Assembly: GCA_964549495.1 (NCBI GenBank)
Contig: CAZJWJ010000131.1
Location: forward strand, 1-11,301
DNA length: 11,301 nucleotides
Direction of reading: 5' to 3'
From: JACKBJ01 sp964549495
Lineage (GTDB): Bacteria; Chloroflexota; Anaerolineae; Epilineales; Epilineaceae
The position numbers were made by a program, and so were the translations under genes. The notes beneath the pieces are model-generated. The model made no database searches. It saw nothing but the letters and a program-made list of their open reading frames with translations, and was not told the origin of the DNA. Below are positions 1-5,774 of this stretch, in pieces. Position 1 is the stretch's first letter. Each line of letters starts with the position of its first letter.

Positions 1-96
1 ACCCTACCGCCAGCGCGCTTGACCTTCAGCCTCGGAGCTTAACTTGTGACTGATGCCCTAAGACTCTGTCGGGGCACCATCAGCCGGTTGGTCTCG

Positions 97-112
97 TGGT
101 CAAGATTGACCA
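97..112. promoter_or_regulatory. 16-bp perfect palindrome, candidate operator upstream of the methyltransferase
   Basis: TGGTCAAGATTGACCA consists of two perfect 7-base arms around a 2-base centre. It lies 113 bases before the methyltransferase start. A further TGGTCA half-site occurs at 122-127. This arrangement is typical of a dimeric helix-turn-helix repressor site. No regulator gene is visible in the window, and no convincing -35/-10 pair could be placed around it, so the role is inferred from symmetry and position alone. Confidence 0.35.
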
Positions 113-130
113 TGCGGCCCTTGGTCAGAA

Positions 131-221
131 TGGTGCATCGTCGCGATGCGCCGCCGGCACCGTCTCCTTTACGGTGAGGTCACGCTGCGGAACATCCCGC
201 GGCCCGACCAACAAGGAGACG
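131..221 (+). promoter_or_regulatory. Structured leader with anti-Shine-Dalgarno loop
   Basis: Two hairpins stand in tandem. The first is 131-140 with 144-153 (core GCATCG-TCG-CGATGC plus G.U pairs). The second is CACCGT at 158-163 with ACGGTG at 171-176. The second loop contains CTCCTT. The stretch CGTCTCCTT (161-169) is exactly complementary over nine bases to AAGGAGACG (213-221), which holds the ribosome binding site of the methyltransferase. The leader could therefore hide that site through a loop contact or an alternative fold. It matches no riboswitch class I can recognise. Confidence 0.35.
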
Positions 222-225
222 CACC

Positions 226-1104
226 ATGACCACCCTTTCCCGAACGACCATGGCCATTCCAGCCGTCCCCACCGACACCCAAGGCCAAGACCAACCGGCC
301 GCCTGGGATCGACTAGCCGCAGGCTTCGACGCCCACGTGACGCCGTCGGGGGCCGGGATCGGCGAGGCCGCGCTCCGCCGCATCGGGCTCGGTCCCGACC
401 AGCATTTCCTCGATGTCGCCGCCGGCAGCGGGGCGCTCAGCCTCGCCGCCGCGAAGCAGGGCGCGAAGGTGACGGCCGTCGACTTCTCGCCGGCCATGAT
501 CGAGCGGCTGGAGGCGCGCATGAAGGCCGCCGGGCTGGACCGCGTGCAGGGCGCGGTCATGGACGGCACCGATCTGCAGTTCGAGGACGACCGCTTCGAC
601 GCCGCCGGCTCGCAGTTCGGCGTGATGCTCTTTCCCGACATCGGGCGCGGCCTGCGAGAGCTGGTGCGCGTGACCAAGCCCGGCGGTCACGTGCTGCTCA
701 TCACGATGGGCTCGCCCAATCGGGTGGAGTTCCTCAGCTACTTCACGGGCGCGCTGCAGGCCGTCGTGCCCGGCTTCGACGGGCTGCCCAGCGACCCGCC
801 ACCGCTGCCCCTGCGGCTGGCCGATCCCGAGCGCCTGCGCCAGGTGCTGGCCGACGTGGGCCTGACCGAGATCGATGTCGAGAGCGGGAGCTACCCGGTC
901 GAACATCCCTCGGCCGAGCATCTCTGGGATTGGGTCGCCAGCAGCAACCCGATCGGCGCGATGATGGCCTCCAAGGCCACGCCGGATCAGAAGGCCGAGG
1001 CGCTGGACATCCTGGCCGCGAGGCTCCGCGAGCGCGCTCGTGGGGACGGGCCGGCGGTGCTGCACAACGCGATCAACGTGGGCATCGGGCGCGTGCCGCG
1101 CTGA
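226..1104 (+). CDS. Class I SAM-dependent methyltransferase (UbiE/MenG-like fold)
   Basis: A 292-residue cytoplasmic enzyme expected to transfer a methyl group from S-adenosylmethionine to an unidentified small-molecule acceptor. Motif I is LDVAAGSG at residues 62-69. The acidic end of strand beta-2 is VDFSPAMI (85-92), where D86 should bind the SAM ribose. MDGTDL (112-117) and FGVMLFPD (131-138) are the next motifs, and VTKPGGHVLL (149-158) is the usual KPGG turn of the ubiquinone/menaquinone methyltransferase superfamily. The C-terminal third (about 165-290) is the variable acceptor-binding cap. The start is fixed by AAGGAG at 213-218, seven bases before ATG. The gene stands alone on the + strand, with a structured leader before it and a strong hairpin after it. 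Quinone genes are absent nearby, so ubiE should not be assigned. The fold is certain; the substrate is unknown. Confidence 0.9.
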   Translation: MTTLSRTTMAIPAVPTDTQGQDQPAAWDRLAAGFDAHVTPSGAGIGEAALRRIGLGPDQHFLDVAAGSGALSLAAAKQGAKVTAVDFSPAMIERLEARMKAAGLDRVQGAVMDGTDLQFEDDRFDAAGSQFGVMLFPDIGRGLRELVRVTKPGGHVLLITMGSPNRVEFLSYFTGALQAVVPGFDGLPSDPPPLPLRLADPERLRQVLADVGLTEIDVESGSYPVEHPSAEHLWDWVASSNPIGAMMASKATPDQKAEALDILAARLRERARGDGPAVLHNAINVGIGRVPR

Positions 1105-1159
1105 TCTGGAAGGCGGACGCAAGACAGCACCGATCGGTAGGACGGCGACTCGGATCTCG

Positions 1160-1188
1160 CGAGGGCTGGCCGGCTTGGCCAGCCCTCG
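1160..1188 (+). terminator. Strong hairpin terminator after the methyltransferase
   Basis: A perfect 12-bp stem pairs CGAGGGCTGGCC (1160-1171) with GGCCAGCCCTCG (1177-1188) across a 5-base loop GGCTT. It begins 55 bases after the methyltransferase stop codon. No T-run follows, as is common in GC-rich genomes, so it could act as a Rho-independent-like or processing hairpin. Confidence 0.65.
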
Positions 1189-1202
1189 TCGATGTCTGCC
1201 AG

Positions 1203-1676
1203 CCGGCTGGGGGTTCTTGGCCGGGACGATCGAGCAGCACAGCCACCCGTTCCGCTCCCCCACTGGAGAGCGGAGACCAACTGTCGCGCGATGGGTTCGA
1301 GGCCCGCTACTCGGTGCATCCGGAGATCGATAAGGCCGAGCTGGTCGCCGAGGTCACCGGATCCAGCGCAGCCTACGAACTGCACGACAAGCTGGAGGTC
1401 TATCGGCGGACGGGCGTGCGCGAGCACCTGGTCGTCACCGTCTACGAGCGCGAAATCCGCTGGTACCGCGCGGAGCAAGGCGAGTATCGAGCGATCGAGG
1501 CCGACGCCGAGGGGCGCCTGCGCAGCACCGTCTTCCCGGGCCTGTGGCTGGATCCGCGGGCCTTCTGGCGTGACGACAAGGCCGGCCTGCTGGCCACGCT
1601 GCGCGAGGGCTTGGCCTCGGAGGCGCATGCGGCCTTCGTCGCGGACCTCAACCGCCGTCTCGAAGAAGCGAGGTAA
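1203..1676 (+). pseudogene. Uma2-family (DUF820) endonuclease-fold protein, internally deleted remnant
   Basis: The C-terminal two thirds are a clear Uma2-type sequence: a VAEVTGSSAAYELHDKL segment, then YRRTGVREHLVV, a strand pair around IRWYRAEQGEY, LRSTVFPGLWLD, and a tail with EGLASEAHAAFVADL. Before this lies the typical Uma2 N-terminus (PPLESGDQLSRDGFEARY, then a helix ending KAEL). In intact relatives (about 220-240 residues) some 70-80 residues separate KAEL from the xELVAEV strand. Here the two join directly in frame at KAELVAEV, so the middle of the PD-(D/E)XK-like core is gone. No ATG, GTG or TTG in frame precedes the homologous N-terminus and no ribosome site is evident, so translation is doubtful. 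Uma2 proteins are abundant, multi-copy, presumed nuclease-fold proteins of uncertain role. The stop codon TAA (1674-1676) is also the left border of the palindromic element. I call it a decayed copy. Confidence 0.75.
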
Positions 1677-1838
1677 GGGCACTTCAAGCAATAAGAGGCC
1701 CAACCGAGGGCGGTGCTGCGCCGCCGTGTTGGTTCGCTGAGAGGAGGTAATGGCAGCGCCATTGCCGACGAACAGCGGGCCGACACGGTGGATGCAGCGG
1801 CGTCCGAATTGGGCCTCTTATTGCTTGACGTGCCCTAA
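1674..1838. mobile_element. Long imperfect palindrome with 28-bp terminal inverted repeats (MITE-like element)
   Basis: The outer arms 1676-1703 and 1809-1836 are inverted copies matching at 27 of 28 positions without gaps. The arms share one symmetry centre (base 1756) with the innermost hairpin AATGGC-AGC-GCCATT (1749-1763). Most of the interior also pairs, including 1721-1739 with 1773-1791, so the whole stretch can fold into one rod. TAA flanks both ends (1674-1676 and 1836-1838), compatible with a 3-bp target duplication; the shared string extends to TAAGGGC on both sides (1674-1680, 1836-1842), so the exact border is ambiguous. No transposase or credible open frame lies inside. The best reading is a non-autonomous mobile palindrome inserted at the stop codon of the Uma2 remnant. 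A structured RNA or terminator-like element is the alternative. The family is not one I recognise. Confidence 0.6.
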
Positions 1839-1878
1839 GGGCTCTCCCAGTGATAGGATCCCCGACCGCGGGTTCGGG

Positions 1879-1910
1879 CGCAATTGCGACGGCGCACCTA
1901 GCAGCTGCGC
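1879..1910 (-). terminator. Possible hairpin(s) downstream of the lipoprotein gene
   Basis: Reading leftwards from the lipoprotein stop, GCGCA (1906-1910 on the opposite strand) can pair with TGCGC (1892-1896), and the 10-bp palindrome CGCAATTGCG (1879-1888) follows. Stems are short and no U-run is present. This is a weak candidate for the 3' end of the leftward transcript. Confidence 0.25.
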
Positions 1911-2519
1911 TCAAGGCTCGTCGAATGCCTTCACGCCATCGTGTATGCTCCCGTAGTTCGCTTCCAAGAACTCGCCTCGCAAGCCCCGCTTTCGAACAAG
2001 ACCCGAATCCCGATCGTAGAGCACGTATCCGTTCGTTAGCCCGCTGTCTCGAGCGTGGAAATAGCCTTGCCCAAGCGCTTCACCACTCTCATCTACCGGT
2101 TGCATCAACTGCTGCGTCCGTTCTTGGGTGAGCTCATCACTGAAGCCGGGAACCCAATGCGTCTGATACATCGGATAGGTCGTCAAGAATGAAACCACGA
2201 CGACTTCCTCCGACTCATCGCGGTCGAACGAGGTCATGAGTGGGTTGGCCGCCTCGCCGTTGTAGATCGTCTCGAAGTCACCAGCGGTCATGATCCTGCC
2301 CTCGATCTCCGAGATCATGATGTCGGCATCCAAGGCATACAAGGAGGCGAGCGTCTCGGAAATGGCCGCCTCGACCGATAGCGCAGCCTGCACGGGAGCG
2401 CCGACAACTGGAGGCAGATTCGACTGCGGTAGCGTTTCCTGGTTCCCTTGCGTGCACGCTACCACGACCAGCGACGATATCATCACGGTCAGCACGACGG
2501 CTTTCTTCAGCAAGGCCAC
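1911..2519 (-). CDS. Small secreted lipoprotein of unknown function
   Basis: This 202-residue protein begins with a textbook lipoprotein signal: two lysines (LLKK), a hydrophobic stretch AVVLTVMISSLVVV, and the lipobox VVAC with the lipidated cysteine at residue 22. A flexible Gln/Pro-rich segment (about 23-45) follows, then a predicted globular part of roughly 150 residues with motifs such as DIMISEIEGRIMTAGDFE, VVVVSFLTTYPMYQTHWVPG and YVLYDRDSGLVRKRG. I do not recognise the domain. The GTG start is chosen over upstream in-frame codons because AGGAGG sits eight bases before it and the signal peptide begins exactly there. It lies 64 bases downstream of the propeller gene on the same strand, so the two may be cotranscribed, and both products are predicted to be exported. 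Its base composition looks poorer in GC than the helicase and methyltransferase genes. Confidence 0.8.
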   Translation of the reverse strand: MALLKKAVVLTVMISSLVVVACTQGNQETLPQSNLPPVVGAPVQAALSVEAAISETLASLYALDADIMISEIEGRIMTAGDFETIYNGEAANPLMTSFDRDESEEVVVVSFLTTYPMYQTHWVPGFSDELTQERTQQLMQPVDESGEALGQGYFHARDSGLTNGYVLYDRDSGLVRKRGLRGEFLEANYGSIHDGVKAFDEP

Positions 2520-2583
2520 GAATGGCACCTCCTGACGACTACGTTCGAGCACGCCCTCAGAGAACGAGTCGAAGGACGGGCGG

Positions 2584-4719
2584 TCAGTATATGCCCACGA
2601 CAACCCTCGGCAAGTACCGTCGGATCGACGGAGGCGTGTCTCCCGGCGTCGTCGGGACATCGCTGGCCCGGGGACTCGGCGTGGAGCTCGCGGTACTCGT
2701 CGGCGTCGCGCGATCGCGCAGCTCCAGGGCCACCAGGCCGGCGTAGCCATCGCCGAGGAACGCTCGCCTGCCGGCAGCGTGGATCGAACAAGCCTCCTCG
2801 CGGGCCTCGGCATGGGTCGAGGGCTCGGCACGGTCGAGGTCATCCAGGTCGAGGACGCCAACGGATCCGTAGTCGTGAAGCCCGAGCGGATCGTGCATGT
2901 CCTCGCCGGCACTTGCTAGCCATAGGCGCCCGTCCGCCACGGCGAAGTCGGTTCCACCGATCAGGTCGTAGGTTTGCGGTGCCAGGACGATCGGATCGGC
3001 CAGATCGAACTCGAAGAGGCGGGCGCCTTGCGCCATCGCGTAGAGCCGGCCGTCGTGGGCCGCCAGCTTCGGCAGCATGATGTCTCCGAAGTCGAAGGTG
3101 CGCCGGCTGCTGCCGATCTCTCCCGACGTGTGGTCCCAAGGCAGGGCATGTAGGCGCTCGCTGTCCGTGTCCAGCGCGAAGAGCCATGATCCATCGATGA
3201 GTAACGCAAATGCGCCGCCGTCGAAGTCGATGCGCTGGGTCTGGATCGGCCCCTCGGTCCCTGTCAGGTCGAAGACGTAGAGCGCATTCCCGGTGCCGAC
3301 CAAGAGGTGGTCTTCATCGACCGCAATCCCGAGCGGACGGTCGAGCCCCAGGTTCGCTATCTCGACGGGTGCGCTCGGATCCTCGAGATCCACAAGGACC
3401 GGCCCTTCCAGTCTGCCGGACAAGATCGCCTGCTGGCGGTGGATCAAGACGTGAAGAGAGGACCCGATGCCTGGGAGCTGGCCAACCAGCTCGAATCCGG
3501 CCTCGTCCCCGAAGCGCAGGATGGACAGCCCTCCACCCTCTTCGGGTCCACGCCACGAGGTCAATGCGACGAGATCGCCGCTTTGCGCCAGCGTGCAGAC
3601 GCGACCAACCCGATCGTATCGCCAGCGACGCCGAACCTCGCCATCGACCGACGGTTCGAGGCGCCAGAGCGGCCCTTCCCACTCGTCGACGTAGAGCACG
3701 GAGTCAGCGTAGGCCATGCTCCCGATGGACACGAAGCCCGAGATCGTGGACTGGACGCGCATGCTCATCAGATCGACGATGTGGATCTGCGGCTGCGATC
3801 CCGGGCCGAGGGCCGAGATCGCGATCTGGTCACCTCGTGCCACCACGGCTCGCGCCCGGAGGCCTGGTAACAGCGCCGCGAGATCTACCACGGTAGAGAT
3901 CCGCGGCGCGCCAGGATCGTTCGGATCGAGCAGGTACAGGTGATCTGCATCGGACACGATCAGATGCGTTTTCGAGCGGACGATCCCCCGGTGAAGGCTG
4001 CGGGGCAGATCAAGCGTTCCAGAAGAGGACAGGCTGCCAGTGCTCGGATCCACATCGAAGGCCCGCAGGCGCACTTGGACATCCGTCGGCTCGGTCGGCG
4101 CGTAGCCATCCAGGTGGGTGATGAGCCAGAGCGTGTTCCCTTCGATCTGCAAGGCATGGTTCCCGGTCTGGAGCCCGCGAGACTCGAGAAGCCGAGGAAA
4201 GGCGTGGTCTCTGATATCGACAACCAGGAGTCGGCTCCCACCGGCCGCGAAGAGCAGATGGCCCGTCCTCGCCATCGCCGTGATCGGACCCATCGTCATG
4301 GTCAAGCTGCCCGTGGGTCGCAGGTCCCCATCGGGCAGAATCTTGAACCGAACCAGCTCTGCTCGTGGAGCCCTTCGTACCGCGGCGACCAAGAGATCCT
4401 CCTCGGCCAGCACGGTGGTGACCATCCCACCCAAGTCCGGGCTGCGGCCCCGGCGGCTCGGCTCGGTCGAGTCCAGGTCGCCCAGCACCTGCACGCTGCT
4501 CCCCTCGGCCAGGAAGGCCATATCGCCCGAGATCTCCAGATCCAGGCTGGCGCCGCCGACCTGACCCAGCGCGACCAACTCCTGCTCGCCGGCCGAGCGC
4601 GTCGATGGGCCGAGGACGAGTAGGGTGAGAAGCACCGCGAAGGTCATCGCGGCGATCGGGAGCGCGAAACTGCGCGGTACTTCGGCCAAGCCGATCCTCA
4701 TTGGGTACGTGGATGCCAT
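2584..4719 (-). CDS. Exported beta-propeller-like protein with LVIVD-type repeats and a C-terminal YLP tail
   Basis: About 711 residues. A hydrophobic segment near residues 17-36 followed by GPSTRSA looks like a signal peptide or membrane anchor. The body is a series of short beta-strand repeats resembling the LVIVD family (xxVVDxxDPxxPxxx): LLVVDIRDHAFPRLL (about 164-178), LYLLDPNDPGAPRI (261-274) and PVLVDLEDPSAPVEI (440-454). Strand-rich repeats of the form LxVDExxLxV and FxLDT continue to about residue 660, consistent with one or two surface propellers. The C-terminus is a Thr/Pro/Ser-rich linker ending in RRYLPRVVVGIY. Such propellers usually mediate binding rather than catalysis; no enzyme motif is seen. 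The start is uncertain: GTG at 4731, ATG at 4719 and ATG at 4701 are possible. I chose 4719, with a GGAG only two bases ahead. It lies between the CPBP gene (92-base gap) and the lipoprotein gene, all on the same strand. Confidence 0.8.
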   Translation of the reverse strand: MASTYPMRIGLAEVPRSFALPIAAMTFAVLLTLLVLGPSTRSAGEQELVALGQVGGASLDLEISGDMAFLAEGSSVQVLGDLDSTEPSRRGRSPDLGGMVTTVLAEEDLLVAAVRRAPRAELVRFKILPDGDLRPTGSLTMTMGPITAMARTGHLLFAAGGSRLLVVDIRDHAFPRLLESRGLQTGNHALQIEGNTLWLITHLDGYAPTEPTDVQVRLRAFDVDPSTGSLSSSGTLDLPRSLHRGIVRSKTHLIVSDADHLYLLDPNDPGAPRISTVVDLAALLPGLRARAVVARGDQIAISALGPGSQPQIHIVDLMSMRVQSTISGFVSIGSMAYADSVLYVDEWEGPLWRLEPSVDGEVRRRWRYDRVGRVCTLAQSGDLVALTSWRGPEEGGGLSILRFGDEAGFELVGQLPGIGSSLHVLIHRQQAILSGRLEGPVLVDLEDPSAPVEIANLGLDRPLGIAVDEDHLLVGTGNALYVFDLTGTEGPIQTQRIDFDGGAFALLIDGSWLFALDTDSERLHALPWDHTSGEIGSSRRTFDFGDIMLPKLAAHDGRLYAMAQGARLFEFDLADPIVLAPQTYDLIGGTDFAVADGRLWLASAGEDMHDPLGLHDYGSVGVLDLDDLDRAEPSTHAEAREEACSIHAAGRRAFLGDGYAGLVALELRDRATPTSTASSTPSPRASDVPTTPGDTPPSIRRYLPRVVVGIY

Positions 4720-4735
4720 GGCTCCGTGCACATGG

Positions 4736-4760
4736 CCGGCATCAGGCTATTGGATGCCGG
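4736..4760 (-). repeat. 8-bp inverted repeat in front of the propeller gene
   Basis: CCGGCATC (4736-4743) and GATGCCGG (4753-4760) are perfect inverted copies around a 9-base loop. In the leftward transcript the hairpin ends 16 bases before the ATG at 4719 and 4 bases before the GTG at 4731. It could end readthrough from the CPBP gene or influence translation of the propeller gene. Confidence 0.4.
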
Positions 4761-4789
4761 GACCGGGTATCGGCTTTCGACGCTCGGTC

Positions 4790-4804
4790 CGCCTTGCCAA
4801 GGCG
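4790..4804 (-). terminator. Short hairpin after the CPBP gene
   Basis: CGCCTT (4790-4795) and AAGGCG (4799-4804) form a 6-bp stem with a 3-base loop, starting 7 bases beyond the CPBP stop codon in the direction of transcription. There is no U-run, so it is a weak terminator or attenuator. Confidence 0.3.
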
Positions 4805-4811
4805 CGCTCTT

Positions 4812-5675
4812 TCAGACGGCGACCGGGTCTCGATGCGCTCGGTGACCTCCAGACCATGTGCTGACGGCAATGGCCGCGGCCCAAGTCAATGCAACCTCGA
4901 TTGCGGGATGGGCCGGCGACGGTGTCAGGAACAACCCTGTGACGGCGATGGATGCGTGAAACAGCAGGGCGGGTAGCAGGCTGCCACGAGCATGGTCACA
5001 GATCCAGGTGAACAAGATGGCCGTGGCCACCAAGCCGAGCACCAGCCAGACGTCGAAGAAACCCTCGCGAGGATCACCCTGCACGAAGTTCAAGGGCAGA
5101 TGCCAGAGCGCCCAGAGCAGTCCCAATATCACACTCGCCCGAAGTGCACCGAAACGCGCCTGCAGTCGCGGCAATGCATAGCCGCGCCATCCTGGCTCCT
5201 CGCCCATGGCACTCCCCAAAAACACATTCTGGGCGAACACCAATGGAAGGAACGCCCACGGTCCAAGGGCACGAGCCTCTTGAGGCAGTGGGTATAGGTC
5301 GAAGAACGGAGGCCGCGCCAGGTCCGGCGGTGCCCCGCCGAGGAGTACATGCACCCCGGACGTGGCTAGAGAGAGTGCTAAGGGCCATAGCAGGGCAAAC
5401 GAGTACCAGCGCCAGCCGACACGCCAAATCTGGAAACCGCGCAGCAGCATGCCCACTCCATGCTTTCCCTCCAGGAGCGCGGCTGTGATGAACGCGGCCA
5501 GAAACGGGCCAAACGCCCCTACCAACGCAAGCAACGTGGGGTCAAAGGCGAAGTCCAGTTGGCCGCGCGAGTCCATGGCCAGCGGAATCCAAGACGCCCA
5601 TGACAATCCGAAGGCCATGCCGAAGAAGACGATGAGGGAAGTCAGATTCGGGACCTTCGGCTTGATGGATGTCAT
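4812..5675 (-). CDS. CPBP-family intramembrane glutamic protease
   Basis: A 287-residue multi-spanning membrane protein with about seven to eight hydrophobic helices (near 11-31, 46-69, 91-112, 138-157, 180-197, 207-225, 233-253 and 260-276). It carries the signature of the CAAX-protease and bacteriocin-processing (CPBP/Abi) family: EEPGWR (residues 159-164, motif EExxxR) and WALWH (188-192, usually FxxxH). A final helix contains HASIA (240-244), where the usual HxxxN asparagine is replaced by alanine. Members cleave substrates within the membrane or act in bacteriocin self-immunity; the substrate here cannot be inferred. The ATG start has a purine-rich GGGAG about 13 bases upstream, which is only moderate. 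It is the first gene of the leftward group that continues into the propeller protein and the lipoprotein, so an envelope role is plausible. Confidence 0.88.
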   Translation of the reverse strand: MTSIKPKVPNLTSLIVFFGMAFGLSWASWIPLAMDSRGQLDFAFDPTLLALVGAFGPFLAAFITAALLEGKHGVGMLLRGFQIWRVGWRWYSFALLWPLALSLATSGVHVLLGGAPPDLARPPFFDLYPLPQEARALGPWAFLPLVFAQNVFLGSAMGEEPGWRGYALPRLQARFGALRASVILGLLWALWHLPLNFVQGDPREGFFDVWLVLGLVATAILFTWICDHARGSLLPALLFHASIAVTGLFLTPSPAHPAIEVALTWAAAIAVSTWSGGHRAHRDPVAV

Positions 5676-5774
5676 GGATACCGATGCTCTCCCGGTAACA
5701 GCGTGGTCTGTTCACGTGGTTGGACAGAGTGACGGTCGGTCTGAGCCACAGATATGAGCCTCGCTTGCCGAAAC

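Noticed and set aside
1..42. C-terminal end of a gene entering from the left (frame 1 reads to TAA at 40-42)
   Set aside because: Only 13 codons are visible with no recognisable motif, so it cannot be told from chance.
173..226. SAH riboswitch, because the leader has GAGGTCACGCTGCGG in front of a methyltransferase
   Set aside because: The GCTGCG block is there, but I cannot find the matching GCUCGG strand or the 3' pseudoknot strand the class needs.
96..1676. A single 526-codon open frame spanning the methyltransferase and Uma2 regions on the + strand
   Set aside because: Its first 350 codons are an Arg/Pro/Gly-rich out-of-frame reading of the methyltransferase gene. Only the last part carries family similarity (Uma2), so the continuous frame is a coincidence of high GC.
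1698..1814. attC-like integron recombination site: GCCCAAC (1698-1704) fits RYYYAAC and ATTGGGC (1808-1814) resembles GTTRRRY
   Set aside because: The second core site lacks the essential G of GTT. Pairing continues with almost no mismatch for 22-24 bases outside the cores, and no integrase or cassette gene is visible. Long terminal repeats of a mobile palindrome explain it better.
1750..1956. Small open frame starting at ATG 1750 just after AGGAGG at the tip of the palindrome
   Set aside because: The spacing between AGGAGG and ATG is only two bases, the predicted peptide has no recognisable composition, and it runs through the inverted arm into the antisense of the lipoprotein gene.
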